From NCBI GenBank assembly GCA_964369355.1, contig CAYJEO010000001.1:27760-91759 (forward strand): 64,000 nt of DNA. The letters are read 5' to 3'. Below, in pieces: positions 1 to 7,730 of this stretch (position 1 is the first letter of the stretch; each line of letters begins with the position of its first letter). A model generated the notes under the pieces. That model saw nothing but the letters and a program-made list of their open reading frames with translations, did not search any database and had not been told where the DNA came from. This DNA comes from CAYJEO01 sp964369355. GTDB taxonomy: Bacteria > Bacillota_I > Bacilli_A > RF39 > UBA660. A program made the translations under genes and the position numbers.

Positions 1-947
1 TCACCAGCTAATTCTTTAATGATTCTATTAATTCTCATACCTTTTTCTCCGATACAAGATCCCACTGCATCTACATTTGGATTTTCTGAATATACTGCTA
101 CTTTAGTTCTAACACCAGCTTCACGAGCAACGCTATAAACTAAAATAATTCCTTCGTTAATTTCAGGTATTTCCATTTCGAATAATCTTTTTACAAAACC
201 ATAATGAGTTCTTGTAAGTAGTATTAAAGGCCCTTTTGTTGTGTTTTCAACTTTTGAAACATAAACTTTAATAGTTGAACCCATTTTAATTTCTTCTCCT
301 GGAATTATTTCTGTTTTAGATAAAATACCTTGAGTTTTTCCTAAGTCAATGTAATAATTTCTTACATCTTCCATTGCTACTACTCCACTAACCATTTCAT
401 CTTGTTTATCCATAAATTCATTGATAATATTATTTCTTTCAGCTTCACGGATTTTTTGAACTACTACTTGTTTAGCTGTTGCTGCTGCCACACGACCAAA
501 ATCAAATGGTGTTACTTCAGTTTCAATAGTTTCTCCTATTTCAATATTAGGAACTTCTAATAAAGCATCTGCTAAAGGAATATGAATTCTATCATCAAAG
601 ATAAATATTTCTTTATCATCTTCAACATATTCAGTACCAGTTTCTTTTGCTAATTTTTTAGCTGCTTCTCTTTGTTCTAATAAATCCCAATCTTCTAATT
701 CTTCATAGTTATCAGCTACTACTGTTTTAAATGAAAATAATTTAATATCTCCAGTTTCTCTATTTAATTCAACCCTTACATTTGTTAATGAGTTATAATT
801 TTTTTTATAAGCTGATGATAATGCTAATTCCATTGCAGAATAAATTGTATCTTCATCTATCCCTTTTTCTTTTTGTAATAATAATACTGCATTTTTAAAT
901 GCTTTAGGATCCATCCCTGTCATTTCTACTTTTTTACTTTTACGCAT
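1..947 (-). CDS. nusA: Transcription termination/antitermination factor NusA, 3'-truncated by the window edge
   Basis: NusA binds RNA polymerase and nascent RNA and modulates pausing, intrinsic termination and antitermination. About 315 codons are visible. They cover the N-terminal polymerase-binding domain, the S1 domain and the start of the first KH domain, seen as a DAVGSCIGEKGMRI-type stretch near the window edge. The rest of the KH region lies outside the window. The ATG at 947 is chosen because an AAGGA-type ribosome binding site lies just upstream. The gene begins one base after the rimP stop codon region, so rimP and nusA form one operon, as in Bacillus. Identity is clear from the overall sequence. 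Confidence 0.93.
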   Translation of the reverse strand, partial: MRKSKKVEMTGMDPKAFKNAVLLLQKEKGIDEDTIYSAMELALSSAYKKNYNSLTNVRVELNRETGDIKLFSFKTVVADNYEELEDWDLLEQREAAKKLAKETGTEYVEDDKEIFIFDDRIHIPLADALLEVPNIEIGETIETEVTPFDFGRVAAATAKQVVVQKIREAERNNIINEFMDKQDEMVSGVVAMEDVRNYYIDLGKTQGILSKTEIIPGEEIKMGSTIKVYVSKVENTTKGPLILLTRTHYGFVKRLFEMEIPEINEGIILVYSVAREAGVRTKVAVYSENPNVDAVGSCIGEKGMRINRIIKELAG

Positions 948-948
948 G

Positions 949-1203
949 TTAACATCCTTTCTCTTTTGAACCTACATCTAAAATGTAATATTCATCAAAT
1001 TCACTTTCCAATTCATCTAATAATGGATTAATTAATTTAGTTGTTGCTACGCAATCATCTATTGTAATATATCCTTCTTTATCAATTGTTATTCTTAAAA
1101 AATAAGAACTTCCTTCTTTTTCATAAACTACTGAATCTAGTATAAAACCTAAACTTTCAATTGGCTCTTTAACTAAATTTTCAACCTTTTGTTCTAAAGT
1201 CAT
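949..1203 (-). CDS. rimP: Ribosome maturation factor RimP, N-terminal domain only
   Basis: RimP assists assembly of the 30S ribosomal subunit. The predicted protein is 84 residues from the ATG at 1203, which follows a GAGGT ribosome binding site; a longer in-frame start at 1245 would run through the leader hairpin. The sequence matches the alpha/beta N-terminal domain of RimP (ITIDDCVATTKLINPLLDE, then YYILDVGSKEKG). It stops exactly where the usual family moves into its C-terminal SH3-like domain. Family members are normally about 150 residues, so half the protein is absent. It is directly upstream of nusA, the conserved position, which supports the name despite the short length. Confidence 0.8.
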   Translation of the reverse strand: MTLEQKVENLVKEPIESLGFILDSVVYEKEGSSYFLRITIDKEGYITIDDCVATTKLINPLLDELESEFDEYYILDVGSKEKGC

Positions 1204-1218
1204 AAATACCTCTTTTCT

Positions 1219-1248
1219 AAATATAAAGAGTGGGTTTTTACCCACTCT
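1219..1248 (-). promoter_or_regulatory. Leader hairpin of the rimP-nusA operon, possible attenuator
   Basis: On the minus strand a perfect 9-bp stem (AGAGTGGGT, loop AAAA, ACCCACTCT; 1248-1227) is followed by a broken T-rich run, TTATATTT. It sits about 16 bases before the rimP ribosome binding site, inside the probable 5' leader. It looks like an intrinsic terminator with a poor U-tract. In Bacillus subtilis, nusA is known to autoregulate through a NusA-dependent terminator in its operon leader; that role here is an inference from position and shape. Confidence 0.6.
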
Positions 1249-1311
1249 CTTCGCTGTGTTTTAATTATATCATATTTTTTTTAAAATATACAGTTTTTTT
1301 TATGATTTTTT

Positions 1312-1332
1312 TGATATAATATTAAAGGTGAT
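1312..1332 (+). promoter_or_regulatory. Extended -10 promoter and ribosome binding site of the transglutaminase-like gene
   Basis: TGA-TATAAT (1312-1320) is an extended -10 element. The Shine-Dalgarno GGTGAT (1327-1332) begins only 7 bases later and the ATG is at 1336, so the predicted mRNA leader is about 10 bases. No convincing -35 hexamer is seen. The same spacing recurs at many genes in the window. Confidence 0.6.
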
Positions 1333-1335
1333 GAT

Positions 1336-2274
1336 ATGTTTAAATTTTTAAAAACACTTTTTTTATTAACTTTACTTTTCTTGGTTATTTATTTTTATAA
1401 AGATATTAATAATTTTATTATAACTACTTTTATTTATAATCAAGATGTTGTCTTAGAAGAACCTAATGAGTATTATGTTGAAGACAACTTTATTTATGTA
1501 AATGAAACATCTGATTTTATTGCTAAAGAAAAGCAAGACATTTTAGATATTTTATATACAGCTTTAAATAGTGGTTATGATAGTTTTGATTTTTATTGTG
1601 ATCAAGATTATGAAACTTGTATAGAAGATTTAAGAGTAATGATGGAATATGAAGACCCAACTGCTAGTACTCATAAATATATTTCTTCTATTAATAATTT
1701 TATTCATCCTTTCAATACTTTTGACACTTTATATGTAGAATCAAATACTTTGGGTAAAGTAACTGTCGAAGTTAGTAAAGTATATAATGAGGAAGACATT
1801 GTTTTAATTAATCAGCGCGTTGATGAAATATATAATTCTATAATTGCAAATGAAATGGATTTAGAAACTAAAATAAAAACAATACATGATTATTTAATTA
1901 ATAATTCAAAATATGATGAAACAAGAGACGAATTTTATACTACTAATAATTATTATCAATATAAATCAAATATTGCATATGGCACTTTATTAGAAGGTTA
2001 TGCAATTTGTGGTGGTTATACTGATGCAATGTATTTATTTTTAGATAAATTAGATATGACAAGCATGAAAGTCGCTAGCGAGAATCATATATGGAATTTA
2101 ATTAATATTAATAATGAATGGAAACATCTAGACTTAACTTGGGATGATCCAGTATCTTCAACTGGTGATGATGTTTTATTAGATACATTTTTCTTAATAA
2201 CAACTGATGAATTATTAGAAAAAGATACCGAAAATCATACATTTGATTTCAGTATCTATAAAGAATTAGAGTAG
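1336..2274 (+). CDS. Membrane-anchored transglutaminase-like (papain-fold) protein
   Basis: The 312-residue protein has one N-terminal membrane segment (about residues 5-21) and an outward-facing domain. The C-terminal part carries a transglutaminase-like triad: Cys225 in YAICGGYTDAM, His251 in ENHIWNL and Asp266 in HLDLTWDDP. In this superfamily the fold serves protein crosslinking, proteolysis or deamidation, or is catalytically idle. Here all three residues are present, so an extracytoplasmic thiol enzyme is plausible. The gene is alone on its strand, with its own compact promoter and a terminator shared with the convergent kinase gene. The substrate cannot be inferred. Confidence 0.75.
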   Translation: MFKFLKTLFLLTLLFLVIYFYKDINNFIITTFIYNQDVVLEEPNEYYVEDNFIYVNETSDFIAKEKQDILDILYTALNSGYDSFDFYCDQDYETCIEDLRVMMEYEDPTASTHKYISSINNFIHPFNTFDTLYVESNTLGKVTVEVSKVYNEEDIVLINQRVDEIYNSIIANEMDLETKIKTIHDYLINNSKYDETRDEFYTTNNYYQYKSNIAYGTLLEGYAICGGYTDAMYLFLDKLDMTSMKVASENHIWNLININNEWKHLDLTWDDPVSSTGDDVLLDTFFLITTDELLEKDTENHTFDFSIYKELE

Positions 2275-2290
2275 AATTTTCTACTCTTTT
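2268..2290. terminator. Convergent terminator hairpin holding both stop codons
   Basis: AGAGTAGAA-TT-TTCTACTCT (2268-2287) followed by TTTATTTT on the plus strand. Both the plus-strand stop (2272-2274) and the minus-strand stop (2281-2283) lie inside the stem. The U-tract is good only for plus-strand transcripts. Confidence 0.7.
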
Positions 2291-3230
2291 ATTTTGTATA
2301 TCGGTAAGCATAGTGTTACTTTAGTCCATTCATGCTCTTTTGTTTCATAACTTAATTGTCCATTATGTGATTTAGCTATTTCAAATGACAAAGAAACTCC
2401 TAATCCATTACCCCTTTTTTTAGTTGTATAGAAAGGATTTGTGAAATTTTTAAAAACTTCTTCACTCATTCCACAACCAGTATCTTTAATTATAATAGAA
2501 ATTGTATCTTCTTTTATTTTTTGAGTAATAGTTATTTTTTTATATTCTTTTTCTTCTAATGCTTCCATTGCATTTTTTACTATATTTACGAAGAGTTGTA
2601 CTAATCTATTGTAATCTCCTTCAATATAAAATTCGTCATCTAATAAATTATTTTCCAAAATTATATCACTATCTTTAAAGATAAATATATATTTTTCGAA
2701 TACTGATTCTACTAAAAAGTTTATATCAATTATTTCATTATTCAATTTTATTTCTTTGATTGATAAAAAATCTTCCAACATAAATAAAATTCTATCAATT
2801 TCTTCTTTCATTACTTTTACATATTTTTCTGATTTTACTAGATCAGCTGTATCAAACATATCTAAATATCCTTTGCAAACTGCTATTGGATTTTTTATTT
2901 CATGTGTTATTTTAAATAATGAACTTCTAATTTGTTTTTCTTTATCTAATTCTTTAATTGCTAAATGATAATTTAAAATAGAATCTATTTTTTTGAATGC
3001 AAATACAACGACCAAAGCAGTAATCAATATAATAAGACCTAAAACAAAAGTTTGATCAAAGCCTAAAAACATTGTATCCTCACTTCCAAAATATATTGGT
3101 AGCCATATAATTTTTAAAATAGAAAATACTATAATATATATATTTACATTTCTTTTTTTCAAAATTAAATAAAATAAATAATATATACAATATTCTATTA
3201 TCAATAAAACCAAACTAAAATTAAAATACA
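2281..3230 (-). CDS. Sensor histidine kinase, N-terminus cut by the assembly gap
   Basis: About 316 codons are visible and the frame stays open into the run of Ns, so the true start lies in the gap. Several hydrophobic segments precede the kinase core, giving a multi-pass membrane sensor. The dimerisation helix has the phosphoacceptor motif KITHEIKNPIAV. The ATPase domain shows the N box (NIVKNAMEAL), the G1 box (DTGCGM) and the G2 region (GNGLGVSLSF). It resembles the small-sensor kinases of Bacilli related to KinB-type sporulation kinases, but that kinship rests on general layout only. No response regulator gene is adjacent in the visible sequence. Confidence 0.85.
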
Positions 3231-3330
3231 NNNNNNNNNNNNNNNNNNNNNNNNNNNNNNNNNNNNNNNNNNNNNNNNNNNNNNNNNNNNNNNNNNNNNN
3301 NNNNNNNNNNNNNNNNNNNNNNNNNNNNNN
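3231..3330. other. Assembly gap (100 Ns)
   Basis: Exactly 100 N characters, the conventional filler for a scaffold gap of unknown size. The 5' end of the histidine kinase and possibly other sequence is missing here. Confidence 0.99.
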
Positions 3331-3337
3331 TTTGTCG

Positions 3338-3366
3338 AAAAAAAGAAGAAAAACTACTTTTCTTCT
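3338..3366 (-). terminator. Terminator of the EIIB-like gene
   Basis: Stem AGAAGAAAA (3344-3352) with TTTTCTTCT (3358-3366), followed on the minus strand by a run of Ts. The stop codon (3354-3356) lies in the loop. Confidence 0.7.
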
Positions 3367-3674
3367 AATTCATCAATATATTTTTTTAATTGCTTAGCAT
3401 CTTCTCCAAATACTATTTTTAATTGGTTATCTATTTCTACTATACCTTGAGCACCCATTTTTTGAATTGCTTCCTTATTTGCTTTAGAAATATTTCTCAA
3501 ATTAACTACAAATCTTGATTTATTTACTTCGTAATTAATAATATTATTTTTACCCCCTAAAAATTCAATTAATTTATTTGCTTCTAATTTAAAATCTTTA
3601 CTTCTTGATTTAGTAATTGCTATTGCAATTATAACTGTTACTATTATTACTATTAAGTATTTTAACATTTCCAT
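3354..3674 (-). CDS. Membrane-anchored EIIB-like domain protein lacking the phosphocysteine
   Basis: The 106-residue protein has an N-terminal membrane helix (about residues 5-20). The following domain resembles the glucose-type EIIB domain of the sugar phosphotransferase system: EANKLIEFLGGKNNIINYE, then MGAQGIVEI and LKIVFGEDA. In active EIIB domains a cysteine in the first part (D-A-C-x-T-R-L) receives phosphate from EIIA. Here the corresponding stretch reads YEVNKSRF, with Asn at about residue 51, so phosphotransfer by the usual mechanism is not possible. No EIIA or EIIC gene is nearby. It may be a regulatory or structural derivative. The ATG at 3674 follows a GGTGAT ribosome binding site. 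Confidence 0.65.
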   Translation of the reverse strand: MEMLKYLIVIIVTVIIAIAITKSRSKDFKLEANKLIEFLGGKNNIINYEVNKSRFVVNLRNISKANKEAIQKMGAQGIVEIDNQLKIVFGEDAKQLKKYIDELEEK

Positions 3675-3677
3675 ACT

Positions 3678-3695
3678 ATCACCTATAATATTATA
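3678..3695 (-). promoter_or_regulatory. Compact promoter and ribosome binding site of the EIIB-like gene
   Basis: TATAAT at 3695-3690, six bases, then GGTGAT at 3683-3678, with the ATG at 3674. The predicted leader is around 10 bases. Confidence 0.6.
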
Positions 3696-3749
3696 CTATA
3701 TTTTTTTTATATTATCAAATAAAATGAACAAAATAAAAATGGTGATGAT

Positions 3750-4841
3750 ATGCTAAAAAAAGATAAACAAATTATTTTAATTTATATATTGATTTTTTTT
3801 ATTATAAGTATTTTATCTATTTATAGTGCACAAAAACTTCTACCTACTTATATGAACACTTTATATATAAAACAAATATTGTGGTATATATTAGGATTTA
3901 TATTTATTTATTTCATATCTAAAATTAATATCAATATATACAAATATAGTATACACTTGTATATATTATTTACAGTTTTATTATTAGGTTTATTTTTCTT
4001 TGCTCCTGTTATTAATTCTGCTAAGTGTTGGTATCAACTACCCATAATAGGTAATTTTCAACCTAGCGAATTTATGAAAATTGTTTTAATAATTGTTTTA
4101 TCTAATGAATTATATAAATTTGAAAAAACAAAAAAAAATATCAAAAAAGAATTTATGTTTTTACTTAAAATATTTTTAATAGTATTTATTCCAAGTATAT
4201 TAACCTTTTTACAACCTGATACTGGTGTAGTTTTAATTTATTTAGTAATTACTTTTACTATGTTATTTATATCTACTTTATCTTATTTTTGGTTTGTATT
4301 AATATTTATAATCATATTTTTATTTGTAATATTGTTTTTAAGTTTATATCATTTTAATATTGATTTATTTATTAATTTATTTGGAACAGATTCTTTTTTA
4401 AGAATAGAAAGATTACTTAATTGGTCTAGTAGTGACGGATATCAATTAGTCAATGGTATGTCTTCTATTGGAGGTGCTGGATTGTTTGGCTATGGTTATT
4501 TAAATACTCCAATTTATTTTCCTGAGCCACATACAGATTTTATATTTGCAACATTCTCTTCTAATTTTGGTTTTATAGGTTCATTAGTATTAATACTTCT
4601 TATTTTATTTTTTGATTTACACTTGATAAAAATAGCAAAAAAGATAAAGAAAAAAGATAAATATCTTATCTTTGGTTTTATAGGAATGCTAGTTTATCAG
4701 CAAGTTCAAAATATAGGTATGACTTTTGGTGTAATCCCTATTACTGGTATTACATTACCTTTTATTTCATACGGTGGTTCATCACTCTTAAGTTATATGA
4801 TTTTAATTGGCTTAATAATGAATATAAAAAAAAGCTATTAG
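3750..4841 (+). CDS. Peptidoglycan polymerase of the RodA/FtsW/SpoVE (SEDS) family
   Basis: The 363-residue integral membrane protein has about ten hydrophobic segments. SEDS proteins are glycosyltransferases that polymerise lipid II into glycan strands with a partner class B PBP. Family landmarks are present: NSAKCWYQL with QPSEFMKI, PDTGVVLIYL, the loop PEPHTDFIFA that carries the catalytic aspartate, and the final PFISYGGSSLL. It is slightly shorter than the usual 390-400 residues. RodA, FtsW and SpoVE cannot be told apart safely from sequence alone; no partner class B PBP lies in the window. It has a GGTGAT ribosome binding site before the ATG at 3750. Confidence 0.9.
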   Translation: MLKKDKQIILIYILIFFIISILSIYSAQKLLPTYMNTLYIKQILWYILGFIFIYFISKININIYKYSIHLYILFTVLLLGLFFFAPVINSAKCWYQLPIIGNFQPSEFMKIVLIIVLSNELYKFEKTKKNIKKEFMFLLKIFLIVFIPSILTFLQPDTGVVLIYLVITFTMLFISTLSYFWFVLIFIIIFLFVILFLSLYHFNIDLFINLFGTDSFLRIERLLNWSSSDGYQLVNGMSSIGGAGLFGYGYLNTPIYFPEPHTDFIFATFSSNFGFIGSLVLILLILFFDLHLIKIAKKIKKKDKYLIFGFIGMLVYQQVQNIGMTFGVIPITGITLPFISYGGSSLLSYMILIGLIMNIKKSY

Positions 4842-4855
4842 TTAGCTTCTTTTTT
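4826..4855. terminator. Bidirectional terminator between the SEDS gene and rpmF
   Basis: AAGCTA (4832-4837), loop TTAGT, TAGCTT (4843-4848), flanked by A-rich and T-rich runs so that it works on both strands. The two convergent stop codons overlap inside the hairpin. Confidence 0.75.
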
Positions 4856-5020
4856 TAATACTTCTTTACCTTTGTATGATCCACAAGCAGTACAAACTCT
4901 GTGTGGTCTAACATCAGCTCCACATTTTGTACATTTTGTTGTAGCATTTTCACTAATTTTGTAGTGAGTTCTACGCATTCTACCTCTAGTTTTACTAACT
5001 TTTCTAAATGGTACAGCCAT
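4838..5020 (-). CDS. rpmF: 50S ribosomal protein L32
   Basis: The 60-residue basic protein is a component of the large ribosomal subunit. It starts MAVPFRKVSKTRGRMRRTHY, typical of L32. It is a zinc-binding (C+) form with two Cys pairs, CTKCGA and CTACGS. It lies directly downstream of yceD (3 bases apart), the same arrangement found across bacteria, where the pair is co-transcribed. Confidence 0.97.
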   Translation of the reverse strand: MAVPFRKVSKTRGRMRRTHYKISENATTKCTKCGADVRPHRVCTACGSYKGKEVLKKEAN

Positions 5021-5023
5021 TTT

Positions 5024-5515
5024 CTACACCTCTTTCTTAAATAAATCGTTTAATTTTTCAAATTCTGGATTAATATTTTCTTCTTCACCTGAAATTAATT
5101 TCCAACCATTTCCTTCTGTTTGGATATCACTTGTTTCATTACTAACGACTTTCATTGGAATTTCCATTAATATATTTTCCCATATTATTGGAAAAATATC
5201 AATAGAATTTCCTATATTTTTCTGCTTTTCATCAATTTCCTCGATTAAAACTTGTAAATAATCTGAAACATTAGTTTCAAAATCTACTTTTACTGGTTTT
5301 AATGTCAATGAACAAGGCAGAATCATAGTTCCGTTAATCGTGATATTCATAAAGTATTCATTTAAAGAATCTTTAGTAATATCTCCTTTTACTTCTACAT
5401 TCAAAAGTTCTAATAGTTCACTATCTTTTAAATCTTCTTTTGTAAATTGTAGCGTTTCATTTATTTCAATAAATTTTTCTACATTACTTCTTAATTTTAT
5501 TAAATCAATATTCAT
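5024..5515 (-). CDS. yceD: YceD/YlbN family protein (DUF177), 23S rRNA accumulation factor
   Basis: From the ATG at 5515 the protein has 163 residues; a longer start at 5584 would overlap the promoter. DUF177 proteins promote 23S rRNA accumulation and are nearly always encoded next to rpmF, as here. Visible family features are an N-terminal MNIDLIKL stretch, a central ING-TMILPCSLTLKPVKVDF segment that resembles the L(A)CSRTL region, and an acidic C-terminus. The ribosome binding site GGTGAT lies 3 bases from the chosen ATG. In Bacillus the neighbours are ylbM (tmcAL), ylbN (yceD) and rpmF; tmcAL is also nearby here, separated by the Fic-like gene. Confidence 0.85.
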   Translation of the reverse strand: MNIDLIKLRSNVEKFIEINETLQFTKEDLKDSELLELLNVEVKGDITKDSLNEYFMNITINGTMILPCSLTLKPVKVDFETNVSDYLQVLIEEIDEKQKNIGNSIDIFPIIWENILMEIPMKVVSNETSDIQTEGNGWKLISGEEENINPEFEKLNDLFKKEV

Positions 5516-5518
5516 AAT

Positions 5519-5562
5519 ATCACCAGCACTAACATTATACATAAGAATAGTGTTTTTTGCAA
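5519..5562 (-). promoter_or_regulatory. Sigma-A promoter of yceD-rpmF
   Basis: TTGCAA (5562-5557), 17-base spacer, TATAAT (5539-5534), then 9 bases to GGTGAT (5524-5519). This is one of the few compact starts with a recognisable -35 hexamer. Confidence 0.75.
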
Positions 5563-5588
5563 GGTTTTTTTGATTAAACAACAAAATA

Positions 5589-6512
5589 TTATTTTCTTAA
5601 ATATTTTGATAACGTTGACATTTTATCAATATTTGAGTTTAATTGTTTTTCTATTAATAAAAGATTAAATTCAAACCATTTATTAAAAGATTCCTTTGTT
5701 GGATTTATAGCCATTTGATGAATTAAATTTCTGTATTCACCACGTTTATTAGTGTTATATAAAGCTTCACTAATATATACAGAAGGTAATTCTAAATTCA
5801 TATTTGTTATATTTTTAGTTAATGACCATATTTTAACATTTTCATATACTCTTGCTAATCTAGTGTTACCGTCTCTAAACATCTGTAAAGCAGCTATTAA
5901 ACCATGTACAAATATTGGTTTAGAAAATACTTCATATTCTTCATTTATATCATCATTGTTATACATATTCATTATGTACTTAGCAGCATCATTAATTTCT
6001 TTATAATCTATTGGTACATAATCAATTATTCTTTGTCCATCTTGTACTTTACCTACAAACGTTGTATTGTCAGTTCTAAAATTGGTGAAATCTTCTGTTA
6101 AATCTGCTGTTCCAAATAATAGTTTTTGATGTGATATATCTAAATCCTTTGGAGTATATATTTGATTATTCATTTTATCTGCTATTAATTTATTTGTAGC
6201 TGTTGGCGTTCCGTATTTTAAAAATACATCAACTAATACTCCATCTACATTTTCTAAACCTTGGTTTCTTACAATTTCCTTATCTTTCAAAGTTTCTAAG
6301 AAAGGATTTAAATATTTATCTAATCGTGGCAACAATCCAATATATCTTTTATATTCATCCATTATGTATTCAGATAATTCCTTATTTTCATCTGATACTT
6401 TATAAGCATCAAATTGCTCTAGTAAAGACATACCTGTAACTTTTATATTTTCTCTTTTTATTATCTCAGCCATTTCTTGTTCTTGTTTTATTATTTTTTC
6501 TGTTCTGCACAT
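5589..6512 (-). CDS. Fic-domain protein with an altered active-site motif
   Basis: The 307-residue protein has the Fic fold signature FRDGNTRLAR (residues 212-221), matching F-x-D-G-N-G-R-x-x-R. Fic enzymes usually transfer AMP from ATP to a hydroxyl side chain, using the His that opens the motif HPFxDGNGRxxR. Here that position is Gln210, Pro is replaced by Met, and the second Gly by Thr, so classical AMPylation is doubtful; the nearest His is His203. An N-terminal helical region of about 120 residues precedes the domain. No antitoxin-like gene is adjacent. The start at 6512 follows a GAGGTGAT ribosome binding site. Confidence 0.75.
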   Translation of the reverse strand: MCRTEKIIKQEQEMAEIIKRENIKVTGMSLLEQFDAYKVSDENKELSEYIMDEYKRYIGLLPRLDKYLNPFLETLKDKEIVRNQGLENVDGVLVDVFLKYGTPTATNKLIADKMNNQIYTPKDLDISHQKLLFGTADLTEDFTNFRTDNTTFVGKVQDGQRIIDYVPIDYKEINDAAKYIMNMYNNDDINEEYEVFSKPIFVHGLIAALQMFRDGNTRLARVYENVKIWSLTKNITNMNLELPSVYISEALYNTNKRGEYRNLIHQMAINPTKESFNKWFEFNLLLIEKQLNSNIDKMSTLSKYLRK

Positions 6513-6602
6513 ACTATCACCTCTTGTGCTAATTATTTTATCATTTTTAATTTTTTTGTCAATTATTTCTTTATATGTTATTATATTTACAGGTGATTAT
6601 TT

Positions 6603-7718
6603 ATGGCTGTAGGAATTATTTGTGAATATAACCCATTTCATAATGGGCATTTGCATCATTTAAAAGAAGTTAAAAGATTATATCCTTTAGAAGAAATTGT
6701 ATTAATAATGTCTGGTAACTTTACTGAACGTGGTGATGTTAGTTTAATTAATAAATGGGATAAAACTGATATTGCTATTAATTATGGTGTTAATTTAGTA
6801 GTAGAACTTCCTTTTTGTTATGCTACCGAAAGTGCTGATAATTTTGCATATGGAAGTATTCGTTTATTAAATCATTTAAAAGTTAATACTTTAGTTTTTG
6901 GTAGTGAATGTAATGATGTTTCATTACTAACTAAATTAGCAAATATACAATTAACTGAAGATTATAATTTATTAGTAAAAAAATATGTTGATGAAGGCAT
7001 TAACTACCCTACTGCTTTGTCTATGTCTTTAAAACAATTAACTAATACTACTATTACTACTCCAAATGATATTTTAGGTATTTCTTATATTAGAGAAATA
7101 ATTAAATTAAAATCAAATATTAAACCTATAACAATTAAAAGAACAAATGACTTTCACGATATTGATAGCGATGTTGCTTCTGCTACTAGCATAAGAAATT
7201 CTTTATTAGAAAATAAAGATGTATCTAAAGTAGTTCCTAAATATACTTTAAAGTATTTAAATAATTATAATTTTATAGATAATTATTTTGATTTAATAAA
7301 ATATAAAATAATATCTAGTGAGGATTTAAGTATATATCATAATGTAGATATAGATCTTGCTAGTAGAATAAAGTCAAATATTTTTAAATCTAATTGTTTA
7401 GAAGAGCTAATTTTAAACGTGAAAACCAAAAGATATACATATAATAGAATTAAAAGATGTCTACTTATGATTTTATGTAACTATACTAAAGAAGAAGCTA
7501 TAATAAATAAAAGTTATGACTATATAAGAATATTAGGTTTTGATAATATAGGTAAAACTTATTTAAATAAACTAAAAAAAGAACTTAATGTTCCTTTAAT
7601 AGTTAATTATAAAAAATGTTTCGATGATTTTTTGAAACTAGAAACCAAAGTAACAAATATATATAATTTATATAAAGATACTATCTGTTTAGAAACCTCT
7701 AAACCTATAATAAGATAA
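6603..7718 (+). CDS. tmcAL: tRNA(Met) cytidine acetate ligase TmcAL
   Basis: TmcAL (YlbM) forms N4-acetylcytidine at the wobble position of elongator tRNA-Met from acetate and ATP. The 371-residue protein opens with the nucleotidyltransferase-fold core GIICEYNPFHNGHLHHL, followed by IVLIMSGNFTERGD and ELPFCYATESADNFAYG, all characteristic of the family. Length is close to the usual 380-400. It is divergent from the Fic-like gene and has a GGTGAT ribosome binding site. A short terminator follows. Confidence 0.93.
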   Translation: MAVGIICEYNPFHNGHLHHLKEVKRLYPLEEIVLIMSGNFTERGDVSLINKWDKTDIAINYGVNLVVELPFCYATESADNFAYGSIRLLNHLKVNTLVFGSECNDVSLLTKLANIQLTEDYNLLVKKYVDEGINYPTALSMSLKQLTNTTITTPNDILGISYIREIIKLKSNIKPITIKRTNDFHDIDSDVASATSIRNSLLENKDVSKVVPKYTLKYLNNYNFIDNYFDLIKYKIISSEDLSIYHNVDIDLASRIKSNIFKSNCLEELILNVKTKRYTYNRIKRCLLMILCNYTKEEAIINKSYDYIRILGFDNIGKTYLNKLKKELNVPLIVNYKKCFDDFLKLETKVTNIYNLYKDTICLETSKPIIR

Positions 7719-7729
7719 TATCTTTTTTT
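7712..7729 (+). terminator. Short terminator after tmcAL
   Basis: AAGAT-AAT-ATCTT followed by seven Ts. The stem has only 5 bp, so strength is uncertain. Confidence 0.5.
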
Positions 7730-7730
7730 A

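Noticed and set aside
3675..3749. Sigma-E-like promoter before the SEDS gene, which would favour SpoVE
   Set aside because: A partial AATAAAAT box has no -35 match at the 13-base spacing; not supportable.
5582..5608. Hairpin CAAAATATT...AATATTTTG after the Fic-like gene as a terminator
   Set aside because: The stem is purely AT apart from one pair and the following T run is interrupted; too weak to call in this base composition.
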